Positions 1-7,910 of a stretch of 58,100 bases of DNA are shown here, piece by piece; the stretch's first letter is position 1, and the number at the start of each line of letters is the position of its first letter. A model generated the notes under the pieces. That model saw only the letters and a program-made list of their open reading frames with translations. It was not told the origin of the DNA and did not search any database. Both the position numbers and the translations under genes were made by a program. Origin of the DNA: GCA-2732805 sp964516605 (GTDB taxonomy: Bacteria; Pseudomonadota; Gammaproteobacteria; Coxiellales; Coxiellaceae); assembly GCA_964516605.1 (NCBI GenBank), contig CAZFAA010000003.1, positions 1 through 58,100 on the forward strand, read 5' to 3'.

Positions 1-56
1 GGCAACAGCAAAAATTGCATTGGTCACTGGATTTCGATCCTATTGAGTTGATGTGA
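1..56 (+). CDS. priA: Probable 3' end of priA (primosomal helicase), truncated by the window edge
   Basis: The frame starting at base 3 is open and ends at TGA 54-56. It encodes the tail HWSLDFDPIELM. PriA helicases commonly end with a W-x-(I/L)-D-(V/F)-DP-type strand, so this looks like the PriA C-terminus. PriA restarts collapsed replication forks. Only about 17 residues are visible, so the call rests on the tail motif. The next gene starts 37 bases downstream on the same strand. Confidence 0.5.
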   Translation, partial: QQQKLHWSLDFDPIELM

Positions 57-93
57 GACACTGCTCAAAAAATGCGATACAATTGCGGTTCAT

Positions 94-1689
94 ATGTTAG
101 ATAAGAAAATAAATACAGTGAAAAAATGGGCTGGAATGAGCGTGTGTTCCATGCTGTTAATTTTTTCCGAAATATCCGGTGCGCAAACTGCTTCTGAAAT
201 GGATTTACCGGCACCGCAGCAAACCAACACACTGAATCCGCATACGCATAAAACAGCTGTTTTTGATTACAATACAATTAATACAGTGTTGTGGCCAATT
301 GTTACGCAGTACACAGCCTTCCCTAACGTACCAGCATGGTATTCGAACTCTGAGCAGCCACCATTACCAATACCAGATCACACACATTTTCTAGGCAAGC
401 TTTTGACTTTGCGCGATGCGATTTGGATTGCATTACGCAATAATCCTTCTGTTAAAGGCAGTGAGGCGCAGCGTATTCTGGATAAATTTGGCTTAGCTTT
501 AGCGCGGTGGAATTTCCAACCGCAGTTTACAGACAGTTTTGCATACACTAAGAATGTAGCAACTGGCCAAATTACTACCACAACAACAGGAAATGTGAGT
601 TTAAATACACCGTTTGGAACCAATATCCAATCTGGATTTACCAATAATACTCAAGGCTATTTCGATAGTAGCAATGGTTACTCGACTACGGTGACACAAC
701 CGTTTATGAATGGTGGTTGGCTGACACAGTGGAATAATTATTTGACGGCAGTGGATAGTGAAATACAGCAGCAGCTAACCTTTAAGCAAAGTATTATGAC
801 TGTTGTGACCACAGTGATTTCAAATTACATGCAGCTCATATCTGATTACAACAGTTTAAGGCTAACCAAAATAGACTATGACGTTACACAAAAGCAGTTG
901 AAGCAAGATCAGTTGCAATTACAAACCGGTAGGATGTCGCGCAGCGCCTTTTTGCAAGAACAAGTGACAGCGCAAAATGATAAGTTGCAGATCGTGGAAG
1001 GAGAGAATTCAGTCCAAACCAGCTATCAGACGTTGCTAACCAGTTTAGGCTTAGTATCTACGGCAAAAATTAATATCGATCAAAATATCGATACCACGGG
1101 TTTTGAAGAGCCTAGCATGCAAACCTGTATTGATTTAGCTCTACGGTATAATCCTGCTTATTTGCAAGCAAAGCTCAATGTGGATAATGCGCAGCGTGCT
1201 TTGACCAATGCAATCAATGGATTGATGCCAACATTAACGGCCAGTGGTACATTTGATTATGGCAGTGGCCAGAAAACAAGTCCGGTATTTGGTGTCAACT
1301 TTTCAGTACCAATTGATGATATGAATGCACGCAGCGCACATATTACCGCCAAGGTGGATTTAGAAAACGCTAAGATTGCACTGACAACAGCACGTCAAGA
1401 AGTGATCAGTAATGTCATCACGCAATGGAAAACGGTACAAGCAGCGATAGCACAAATTAAGATTGGTCAGGAACAGGTGGCGATGCAGTTGCAAGTCGTT
1501 AAAAACACCAACTTGTTGTTGCATTATGGGCGTACGACCATGTTTGAATATTTGCAACAACGTAACACCTTACTGACTGATGCCCAATCATTAGTGAGCG
1601 ACCAAACAAGTTATATCAATGCTGTGGCAACACTGGATAACACTATGGGTACAACACTGGATCGTTGGAATATAAAACTTAGGTATTAA
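94..1689 (+). CDS. TolC-family outer-membrane efflux channel
   Basis: This 531-residue protein has an N-terminal export signal (hydrophobic core at about residues 14-27) and then the long helical, Asn/Gln/Thr-rich pattern of outer-membrane efflux proteins. Two similar halves can be seen, each with a conserved leucine/asparagine helix (one near LALRYNPAYLQAKLNVDNA). It should form the trimeric channel through which the adaptor and ABC transporter encoded next expel their substrate. The stop is followed after 2 bases by the adaptor gene, so the four genes to 4770 form one operon. The ATG at 94 gives a somewhat long signal; an in-frame GTG at 118 would give a more typical one (MKKWAGMSV) and is a real alternative. 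The substrate cannot be read from the sequence. Confidence 0.87.
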   Translation: MLDKKINTVKKWAGMSVCSMLLIFSEISGAQTASEMDLPAPQQTNTLNPHTHKTAVFDYNTINTVLWPIVTQYTAFPNVPAWYSNSEQPPLPIPDHTHFLGKLLTLRDAIWIALRNNPSVKGSEAQRILDKFGLALARWNFQPQFTDSFAYTKNVATGQITTTTTGNVSLNTPFGTNIQSGFTNNTQGYFDSSNGYSTTVTQPFMNGGWLTQWNNYLTAVDSEIQQQLTFKQSIMTVVTTVISNYMQLISDYNSLRLTKIDYDVTQKQLKQDQLQLQTGRMSRSAFLQEQVTAQNDKLQIVEGENSVQTSYQTLLTSLGLVSTAKINIDQNIDTTGFEEPSMQTCIDLALRYNPAYLQAKLNVDNAQRALTNAINGLMPTLTASGTFDYGSGQKTSPVFGVNFSVPIDDMNARSAHITAKVDLENAKIALTTARQEVISNVITQWKTVQAAIAQIKIGQEQVAMQLQVVKNTNLLLHYGRTTMFEYLQQRNTLLTDAQSLVSDQTSYINAVATLDNTMGTTLDRWNIKLRY

Positions 1690-1691
1690 CT

Positions 1692-2888
1692 ATGAAAAGA
1701 CTATTACTGCTTATAGGATTAAGCGTCGCCAGTTTGGTATTGTTAGGCTGTAGCTCTAAAAAAGAGTCAGCTAAAGTGAAAGAAACGATTGTCGTTGCAA
1801 CCAAACAAGTGCCTATTAAACATCTGTATTTTTCTGGCGTGATTCAGCCTATTAAGACCGTATCTGTGTTAAGCCCCGTCGATGGGACTATTGAGAAACT
1901 TAATTTTGTATACGGTCAGAATGTTAAAAAAGGCCAGTTGTTGGCTGTGGTGAATTCGTTGAAATTGATGGACACATTTCGTGAGGCGGTTAGTTCATTT
2001 TTATCTAAAAAAACAGAGTATTTAACGCAAGCGCAAAATTTTCAAGGTGCGCAAGTGTTGTATAGAGCTGGCGTGATCAGTGAGCAGGATTATGTTGGGG
2101 AGAAGAACACCTACGAAAACAGTGTGTTGGATTTTTTTCAAGAAGAGTACCAACTTAAAAAAGTATTAACTACAGTTGGCATAGAGCCTGGCGCAATTGA
2201 AAAATTAAACATTTCGGATACAGGGAAAATTCAGAAATTATTTGCAAAACAATTTAATCGTTTAAACATCATCGCTCCCTCAACCGGTGTGGCATTGTTT
2301 CCATTGCCTGCACAAGGTCAGGGTGATGGTAGCGGCGACAGTGGTAGTGGCAGTGGCTCCAGCAATGCTATCAGCGTCGGCTCCCAACTACATGAAGCAC
2401 AACTGATTTTATCGATCGGTGATCTGGAAGGATTTTCTATTGATATGAATGTCAATGAGGTCAATATTGATAGCATCAAACAAGGTATGAAGGCGACGGT
2501 AACTGGCGATGCTTTTGCGCAAGTAACTTTGTCAGGTTTTGTATCGTACGTAGCTTCACAAGCGCAGCCTGCCCAAGGCGGAGATTCTAGTGGAGGCAGT
2601 GTTTTCAAAGTGAATGTCAGCGTGCCTAAAGTAGATGGTAAGGATTTAAGGTCAGTGCATGTTGGCATGACCGCTAAGATTGATCTTCCTATTAAGGGTG
2701 CACCACAAATTATGTTACCTATTGATGCTGTATTTAAAAAGGATGATGTTAATTACGTTACCATTGTGGATGAAAAAGGCCGACATAAAGATGTGCCTGT
2801 TATAACAGGAGATACTACGTTAACTGATGTTGTTATTCTAAGTGGTGTGGTAGCGGGACAAAAGGTGGTGGTTCGTGATCAAGTTTGA
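1692..2888 (+). CDS. Periplasmic adaptor lipoprotein of a MacA-type efflux system (membrane fusion protein)
   Basis: The 398-residue protein begins with a lipoprotein signal whose lipobox ends VLLGC at Cys20, so it should be anchored in the inner membrane by a lipid. A biotinyl/lipoyl-like segment follows at about residues 55-80 (VDGTIEKLNFVYGQNVKKGQ), then a helical hairpin, then beta-barrel strands and a membrane-proximal domain. This is the RND/ABC membrane-fusion order. A low-complexity Gly/Ser/Asp run lies at about residues 210-226, inserted just before the second half of the lipoyl/barrel region. The last 14 bases overlap the ATPase gene, which suggests translational coupling. Adaptors of this family link the inner-membrane pump to a TolC channel. 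Confidence 0.9.
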   Translation: MKRLLLLIGLSVASLVLLGCSSKKESAKVKETIVVATKQVPIKHLYFSGVIQPIKTVSVLSPVDGTIEKLNFVYGQNVKKGQLLAVVNSLKLMDTFREAVSSFLSKKTEYLTQAQNFQGAQVLYRAGVISEQDYVGEKNTYENSVLDFFQEEYQLKKVLTTVGIEPGAIEKLNISDTGKIQKLFAKQFNRLNIIAPSTGVALFPLPAQGQGDGSGDSGSGSGSSNAISVGSQLHEAQLILSIGDLEGFSIDMNVNEVNIDSIKQGMKATVTGDAFAQVTLSGFVSYVASQAQPAQGGDSSGGSVFKVNVSVPKVDGKDLRSVHVGMTAKIDLPIKGAPQIMLPIDAVFKKDDVNYVTIVDEKGRHKDVPVITGDTTLTDVVILSGVVAGQKVVVRDQV

Positions 2889-3558
2889 ACATGTTGTTAA
2901 AACATATCAAATGGGTAAGTATGAATATCAAGCATTGCGTGGCGTCACATTTACTATTGAACAAAACGAATTAGTTTCAATTGTTGGGCCATCAGGTTCT
3001 GGGAAAACCACAACCATGCATTTGATGGGATTGTTGGATTCGCCCAGCAGCGGTGAATATTATTTAGATGGCAAACCCACAGCTAATTTCAGCCGTGATG
3101 AACAAGCTTTTTATCGTAATGATAAAATCGGCTTTATATTTCAGCAATTTCTTTTATTATCACGTTTTAATGCATTGGATAATGTTGGCCTGCCTTTGTT
3201 ATATCGTGGTGTGCCAAGGCATGAGCGTATCGAAAGAAGTTATGCTATTTTGGACAAGGTTGGCATGAAAAAGTATGCCCATCATAAACCGTTAGAGCTT
3301 TCAGGTGGGCAGCAGCAACGTGTGGCGATTGCTCGTGCGTTGGTGGGGGATCCCGAACTGATTTTAGCAGATGAACCAACAGGTGCGTTAGATACTAAGA
3401 CCACTAGCATTGTTCTCGATTTATTAAGATCCTTTTCTGATAAGGCAACCATTGTCATTATTACGCATGATTTAGATATTGCTGCTGAATGTCCGCGCGA
3501 GATTCATATCCGTGATGGCGTGATTGAAAAAGATATTGTGAGCAAATCTAAAAAATAG
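2875..3558 (+). CDS. ABC transporter ATPase, MacB/LolD type
   Basis: This 227-residue nucleotide-binding subunit has a complete motif set: Walker A GPSGSGKTT (38-46), a Q-loop near Gln90-91, signature LSGGQQQR (142-149), Walker B LILADEP (162-168) and the H-loop His198. It powers the permease encoded 12 bases downstream. The start is GTG, located inside the end of the adaptor gene. The length and the PTGALDTKT D-loop sequence are typical of the MacB/LolD/FtsE group. Here ATPase and permease are separate genes, whereas E. coli MacB is a single fused protein. Confidence 0.96.
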   Translation: MIKFEHVVKTYQMGKYEYQALRGVTFTIEQNELVSIVGPSGSGKTTTMHLMGLLDSPSSGEYYLDGKPTANFSRDEQAFYRNDKIGFIFQQFLLLSRFNALDNVGLPLLYRGVPRHERIERSYAILDKVGMKKYAHHKPLELSGGQQQRVAIARALVGDPELILADEPTGALDTKTTSIVLDLLRSFSDKATIVIITHDLDIAAECPREIHIRDGVIEKDIVSKSKK

Positions 3559-3570
3559 AGATCATTTTGT

Positions 3571-4770
3571 ATGCACATCATTACGCATTTTAAGGAAGCC
3601 ATAACCAATTTAATTTCTTCAAAGATGCGTTCTTTTCTCGCAATTTTGGGCATTTTAGTGGGTACGGCATCAGTTGTTGCCTTAATCTCATCCAGTCAAT
3701 TAGCCACGCAACATGCCTTAGAGCAGTTTAAATCATTAGGTACTAATTTATTGGCAATGGATTTACAGCAAGCGCAATCATCGGATGGATCGACATCAAC
3801 AACAAATCAACAACAATTCACAGAAGCGGATATTCCGTTGCTTGAAAAAGCTGTTCCAGAAATTCAACTAACAGCTGCGTATATTAATTTATACAACCCC
3901 ATCAGTTTTATGGGTATGCAATATCAAGGTCAAGTTATTGGTGCAACGCGTGCATTAGCTCAAATTGCTAAAATTGATGTCGCACAAGGGCGCTTTGTGT
4001 CATCGTTAGATGTTCACAGTTACTACTGTGTGATTGGCGATAAGTTAGCAGCTGGGATACGCAGTCAAGGTTATCAACCCATTGGCCAGCAGCTTAAAAT
4101 TGGCTCTACTTATTTCACCATAGCGGGTGTGCTCAAGCCCTGGCAGCCTAATTTATTTATTTATGCCGATATCGATAACGGAGCTATTATTCCACTTGGT
4201 ACCAGTTATGTATTATCCAATCAAGCACAAGTGAGTAATGTATTATTTCGCTTAGTGCTCAATCCAGATTTGGCGTCGATTCAGTCTGCGATTAAAGATC
4301 AAATGACTTTTTTGCTTCCAGATATTCAAGTGCAATTTCGAAATCCGCAGCAAATTATTGGTATTGTTGCAAAGCAGCGCCAAACCTTTACGTTTTTATT
4401 AGCTTCTATCGGTGGTATTGCATTGCTGGTGGGTGGTATTGGTGTCATGAATATTATGTTGGTTTCGGTTGTGGAGCGACGGCGTGAAATTGGTATTCGT
4501 ATGGCGATCGGTGCGCGTCAGATCGATATACTCATGATGTTTTTAATTGAATCCATCATCTTAACTATTTTTGGTGGGTTGATGGGTATCATTTTAGGGG
4601 TATTGGTTTCATTTGGTGTAGCTGAAGCATCTAAGTGGGCTTTCACTATTTTTGTGACCCCTGTTACATTGGGTTTTTCAGTTTCAGTTATCGTCGGCGT
4701 TTTATCCGGGTTTTACCCAGCACTCAATGCTTCGCGCTTGGATCCAGTGCAATGTTTAATGGACGACTAA
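3571..4770 (+). CDS. ABC transporter permease, MacB/FtsX type
   Basis: This 399-residue inner-membrane protein has one N-terminal membrane helix (about 20-42), a large periplasmic domain (about 45-265, MacB_PCD type) and three C-terminal helices (about 272-300, 325-350 and 365-390). The loop VVERRREIGIRMAIGA after the second helix is the conserved FtsX/MacB coupling element that contacts the ATPase. With the three genes before it, it forms a complete MacAB-TolC-like efflux or export system. The exported compound could be a peptide, macrolide or siderophore; nothing here decides which. Confidence 0.93.
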   Translation: MHIITHFKEAITNLISSKMRSFLAILGILVGTASVVALISSSQLATQHALEQFKSLGTNLLAMDLQQAQSSDGSTSTTNQQQFTEADIPLLEKAVPEIQLTAAYINLYNPISFMGMQYQGQVIGATRALAQIAKIDVAQGRFVSSLDVHSYYCVIGDKLAAGIRSQGYQPIGQQLKIGSTYFTIAGVLKPWQPNLFIYADIDNGAIIPLGTSYVLSNQAQVSNVLFRLVLNPDLASIQSAIKDQMTFLLPDIQVQFRNPQQIIGIVAKQRQTFTFLLASIGGIALLVGGIGVMNIMLVSVVERRREIGIRMAIGARQIDILMMFLIESIILTIFGGLMGIILGVLVSFGVAEASKWAFTIFVTPVTLGFSVSVIVGVLSGFYPALNASRLDPVQCLMDD

Positions 4771-4832
4771 TTGTTATCCTATCCATACCTGTGCTCTTAA
4801 AACTGGCCAACGGCTCCTAAACCAAGGTTATT

Positions 4833-6419
4833 TTAATGATGCATCTCTTGCATATGTTGTAGCTTCATCAAAAAGCGTTTGGTTTTTTCTTCATGCAAGC
4901 AGAAAGTCACGGCCAAATACATAATACCAATACTAAACACCAGCAACACCAGCATATCCCAACCGAAGGGGATGATGTTGCGGCCACCACCAAAACTGCC
5001 TAAGTATGAAATCAGCGCCATGCCGCTGAAATAAGGCCAAACCCAGATGGATGCTTTGTAATCCAGATGCAGTTCACGTCCGCGTTTGGTGCCGTAGTGG
5101 TATATAAATAAAAATACGACGCTGATGCTTAAGCAAAAATCCATCTTCCAAATAATATCCCAGCCACTCCAATACGTGAGCAAGTTACAAAAATAAAATG
5201 CTGCCGTGGCCCACACGCGAATGAAGGGTAATTTAAGTGGGCGTTTGTAATCAGGGACGAGTTTACGTAGCGTCAGTAAGCAAACGGGTGTGATGACGTA
5301 GCTGGCAGCCATCAATGAAGTTAGAAAGCTGATCATTTTGCGCCAACCAGGTAACGGTGCAAAAGTTAGCATGCCAATCATAAAACAAACGATTACAGCA
5401 AACCATGGATGCCCATGTTTATTGCGTAATTCAAAAAATTTCGGCAAGTAATCATTCTTACTCATTGCAAACAAGGCGCGCGCTGAACTTGAAATATACA
5501 TCAGTCCTGCCGCGAGGGGGCCCACAATCGCGCCGACGTATAAGATGGGCATCAACCAGTAATGCTGGCTTTGTTCAATGATGCCAGCGAAAGGACTATT
5601 ATTGCCAGGGATGCTCAAGTGATTCCAGCCATTTTTGATATTGTCAGGCGTGAGTGCGCTGATTAGTGTCGTTTGTAAGAGTAAATAAATAACCAGACAC
5701 ACGGCTATGGATCCAATTACTGCAACGGGCAGTGCTCGCGCTGGGTTATGCGCTTCACCAGCCATTTCACAGGCTTGTTTAAAGCCATTAAAAGCAAACA
5801 CAACACCACCAGTTGAGATTGCTGATAACACGCCATGCATGCCATACACTAAAAACGGTGAATTGAGCGGATGGGAAATTTTAGAAGGGGTGAAGAATAC
5901 CGCGAGTAATACCAAGCAGATAAACACAGGAATCACGATCTTTAACAGCGTGAACACATTATTTAAACGAATGAGCCAGTTAATGGAAAAAATATTCAGG
6001 GTTGTCATGCCGAGCATGAGCACACCGGCTGTTATATAGCCAGTTTCCGTTAAACCACCCGTCGCGTCAGTTAAGTGGGGGAAAAAATAATTGAGGTATT
6101 GAATCACTGCTTGCACTTCAGTGGGCGCCAGAGCAATGTAGGACAGCCAAATAATCCATGAATAAATAAAGCTCACGATGGTGCCGTGTGTGTAACGTGG
6201 AATGCGTGATGTGGAACCCACAATCGGAATCATCGCACTCATTTCAGCGTAGGTATACGCAATAATAATCACAGCAAAGCCTGCAATAATCCATGCTAAA
6301 AAGGCGCCAGGCCCTGCTAATTGTGCGGTGTAAAAAGCGGCGAACAGCCAACCTGAGCCTAAAATGGCGCTAATCGATGCAAAAAGAAGTGATACAGACG
6401 AAATGGACCGTTTGTGCAT
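4833..6419 (-). CDS. APC-superfamily amino-acid permease
   Basis: The 528-residue protein has about 12 hydrophobic helices. Its first helix carries the glycine-rich SISAILGSGWLF segment typical of APC amino-acid/polyamine transporters, where a GSG unwound stretch binds the substrate carboxylate. Further matching features are FNGFKQACEMAGEAHNPARALP in the helix 6 region and SSSARALFAMSKNDYLPKFF in the helix 8 loop. It is transcribed towards the efflux operon, with a 62-base convergent gap holding no clear terminator. The substrate is unknown. Legionellales rely heavily on amino acids as carbon sources, which fits the class but is not specific evidence. Confidence 0.88.
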   Translation of the reverse strand: MHKRSISSVSLLFASISAILGSGWLFAAFYTAQLAGPGAFLAWIIAGFAVIIIAYTYAEMSAMIPIVGSTSRIPRYTHGTIVSFIYSWIIWLSYIALAPTEVQAVIQYLNYFFPHLTDATGGLTETGYITAGVLMLGMTTLNIFSINWLIRLNNVFTLLKIVIPVFICLVLLAVFFTPSKISHPLNSPFLVYGMHGVLSAISTGGVVFAFNGFKQACEMAGEAHNPARALPVAVIGSIAVCLVIYLLLQTTLISALTPDNIKNGWNHLSIPGNNSPFAGIIEQSQHYWLMPILYVGAIVGPLAAGLMYISSSARALFAMSKNDYLPKFFELRNKHGHPWFAVIVCFMIGMLTFAPLPGWRKMISFLTSLMAASYVITPVCLLTLRKLVPDYKRPLKLPFIRVWATAAFYFCNLLTYWSGWDIIWKMDFCLSISVVFLFIYHYGTKRGRELHLDYKASIWVWPYFSGMALISYLGSFGGGRNIIPFGWDMLVLLVFSIGIMYLAVTFCLHEEKTKRFLMKLQHMQEMHH

Positions 6420-6561
6420 GTGCTCCTGAGCTCCTGATTGTTTAAAAGTCAGTATAGTACCCTAATTGTTTTTATTTGTAATATTAATTTGATTTCTGTT
6501 CTAAACTTGTTAAAGTTGTCCACGGAAAATGCATAGGTAAATTGAGTGAGGAAGTCAGCTT

Positions 6562-7215
6562 ATGAGTAATAAAAATCCCAATGGCATCTTTTTGCCACGA
6601 ATTTCTTTTTTATTTTTATATATGCTAATGATGAGGCTCTTATGTGAACTGATCGTATATCCACGCTCTGTGGATATGGCCGAACAGAAATTTTTCGCTC
6701 CTCACGAGCAAGCTAAAAATATAGCGCGTATGTTAACCGAGCTTATGTGGGCAGGAGGTTTTGTTGCACTCGCACTCGGCTCCTGTGTTTTTTATAAACT
6801 AGGCCGTCATTTCTCATCTGGTAAAGCAGCCGGTAGCGAAACCGAAGCGCTGTTGCCATCGCAACAAAGTGGTGGTCGGTGGACCTATTATAATCCGCGT
6901 GCGGCTAGCCTGATAGCCTTAGCATTGACACAATTATTGGCAGCTCTTAGTCTTTACACCATTGATAACATGGTGCGTTTTGTAGCTGATGGTGATCTGG
7001 ATTTTAAGGCACGAGTGGCAGTTAGTGTTACAGCCACTGTTTTAGCAGTAGCTCAGATTTTTAATTTTTTAAATATGATGCGACCTTTTAGCGTTCAGGC
7101 GTTACCAGATATTGTTGGGCGAAAAGGTCTTTTTGCTGGTCTAAATGCGATCGATCAGTTTTTACGAAATGACTTATGGACGACCCGTCGTGTGGAAAAC
7201 TCGCCCACCGTTTAG
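6562..7215 (+). CDS. Orphan four-helix inner-membrane protein
   Basis: I do not recognise this 217-residue protein. It has four hydrophobic stretches at about 11-30, 55-78, 107-130 and 145-170. Between helices 2 and 3 is a polar linker containing ETEALLPSQQ. The ATG follows a good ribosome site (GAGGAAG). The plan of two helices, an acidic linker with a di-leucine, and two more helices recurs in the His-rich protein at 14181-14789, although sequence identity looks low. It lies between a divergent permease and a small secreted protein, with no informative neighbours. Confidence 0.72.
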   Translation: MSNKNPNGIFLPRISFLFLYMLMMRLLCELIVYPRSVDMAEQKFFAPHEQAKNIARMLTELMWAGGFVALALGSCVFYKLGRHFSSGKAAGSETEALLPSQQSGGRWTYYNPRAASLIALALTQLLAALSLYTIDNMVRFVADGDLDFKARVAVSVTATVLAVAQIFNFLNMMRPFSVQALPDIVGRKGLFAGLNAIDQFLRNDLWTTRRVENSPTV

Positions 7216-7254
7216 GACGCATAATTTTTTTGCATTAAAAATAGGAGCCGTATA

Positions 7255-7641
7255 ATGAAACTGAAATTATTAGTCATCACAGGATGTTTTTATTCTCTAT
7301 TATCTGTGTCCAGTGCTTTTGCTGGTAATATTGGTGTGAATTGTGATGCTACAACACCAGTGTTGCAGCCCGGTACAGCGGAATGGAAAGCGTGTTACAT
7401 GAAATCGTCAATTGATTTATGTAATGCAAAATACACGTATCAACGTCTGCAACCGAGTTGCGGTTGTAATCAAGATTGCTTAGATAAAGTGCTTAAACAA
7501 AATTATACAAAAATGCGTAGCCAAGTATGTGGCTATGAAGCACACAATAATTTTTTACCGAGTTTGCCAACGCCAGTCACGGAGCATGCTTGCGAAGTGG
7601 ATTGGGGTTGCTATATTGGTCAGGCTAGTTGTAACGCTTAA
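7255..7641 (+). CDS. Small secreted cysteine-rich protein
   Basis: This is a 128-residue protein with a clear Sec signal peptide, a hydrophobic core and probable cleavage after AFA at residues 22-24. The mature part carries ten cysteines, including a CGCNQDC cluster, and should be a disulfide-stabilised periplasmic or secreted protein. An AGGAG ribosome site precedes the ATG. I recognise no family. With a type II secretion system in this window, export beyond the outer membrane is possible but only inferred. Confidence 0.75.
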   Translation: MKLKLLVITGCFYSLLSVSSAFAGNIGVNCDATTPVLQPGTAEWKACYMKSSIDLCNAKYTYQRLQPSCGCNQDCLDKVLKQNYTKMRSQVCGYEAHNNFLPSLPTPVTEHACEVDWGCYIGQASCNA

Positions 7642-7691
7642 CGTGGGTTTTTATAATAGGCCGATATCACATCTCTCGGCCTTATATAATT

Positions 7692-7719
7692 ATGATGGAA
7701 AATAGGTTTTCATCATTTT
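7692..7719 (+). terminator. Hairpin with short T tail after the Cys-rich protein gene
   Basis: Arms ATGATGgAAAA (7692-7702) and TTTTCATCAT (7707-7716) form a 10-bp stem with a single bulged G and a 4-base loop, followed by TTT. A second, weaker stem (AGGCCGA/TCGGCCT, 7658-7664 with 7676-7682) lies just upstream. Either could end transcription before polA. Confidence 0.4.
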
Positions 7720-7847
7720 GTCATGTTTCGATGCGTTGCTGTGTGATGTGTTTGAATTTTTAAAATACATACATTCAAAAAAAACATATTTATACATTAC
7801 GTCACGTCAGTGACGCTATCTCGATTCTCTGCTTTCAATATTTATCT

Positions 7848-7874
7848 CGTTTACCGCTTACCGTTTACCGCTTA
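7848..7874. repeat. Two tandem copies of a 13-bp sequence upstream of polA
   Basis: CGTTTACCGCTTA occurs at 7848-7860 and again at 7862-7874, giving a 14-bp period. The repeat starts 63 bases upstream of the polA start. A protein-binding role is possible, as is simple slippage. Confidence 0.55.
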
Positions 7875-7910
7875 TTATGTAGCTCATTCATAATCTAAAG
7901 TAGGTCGCCT

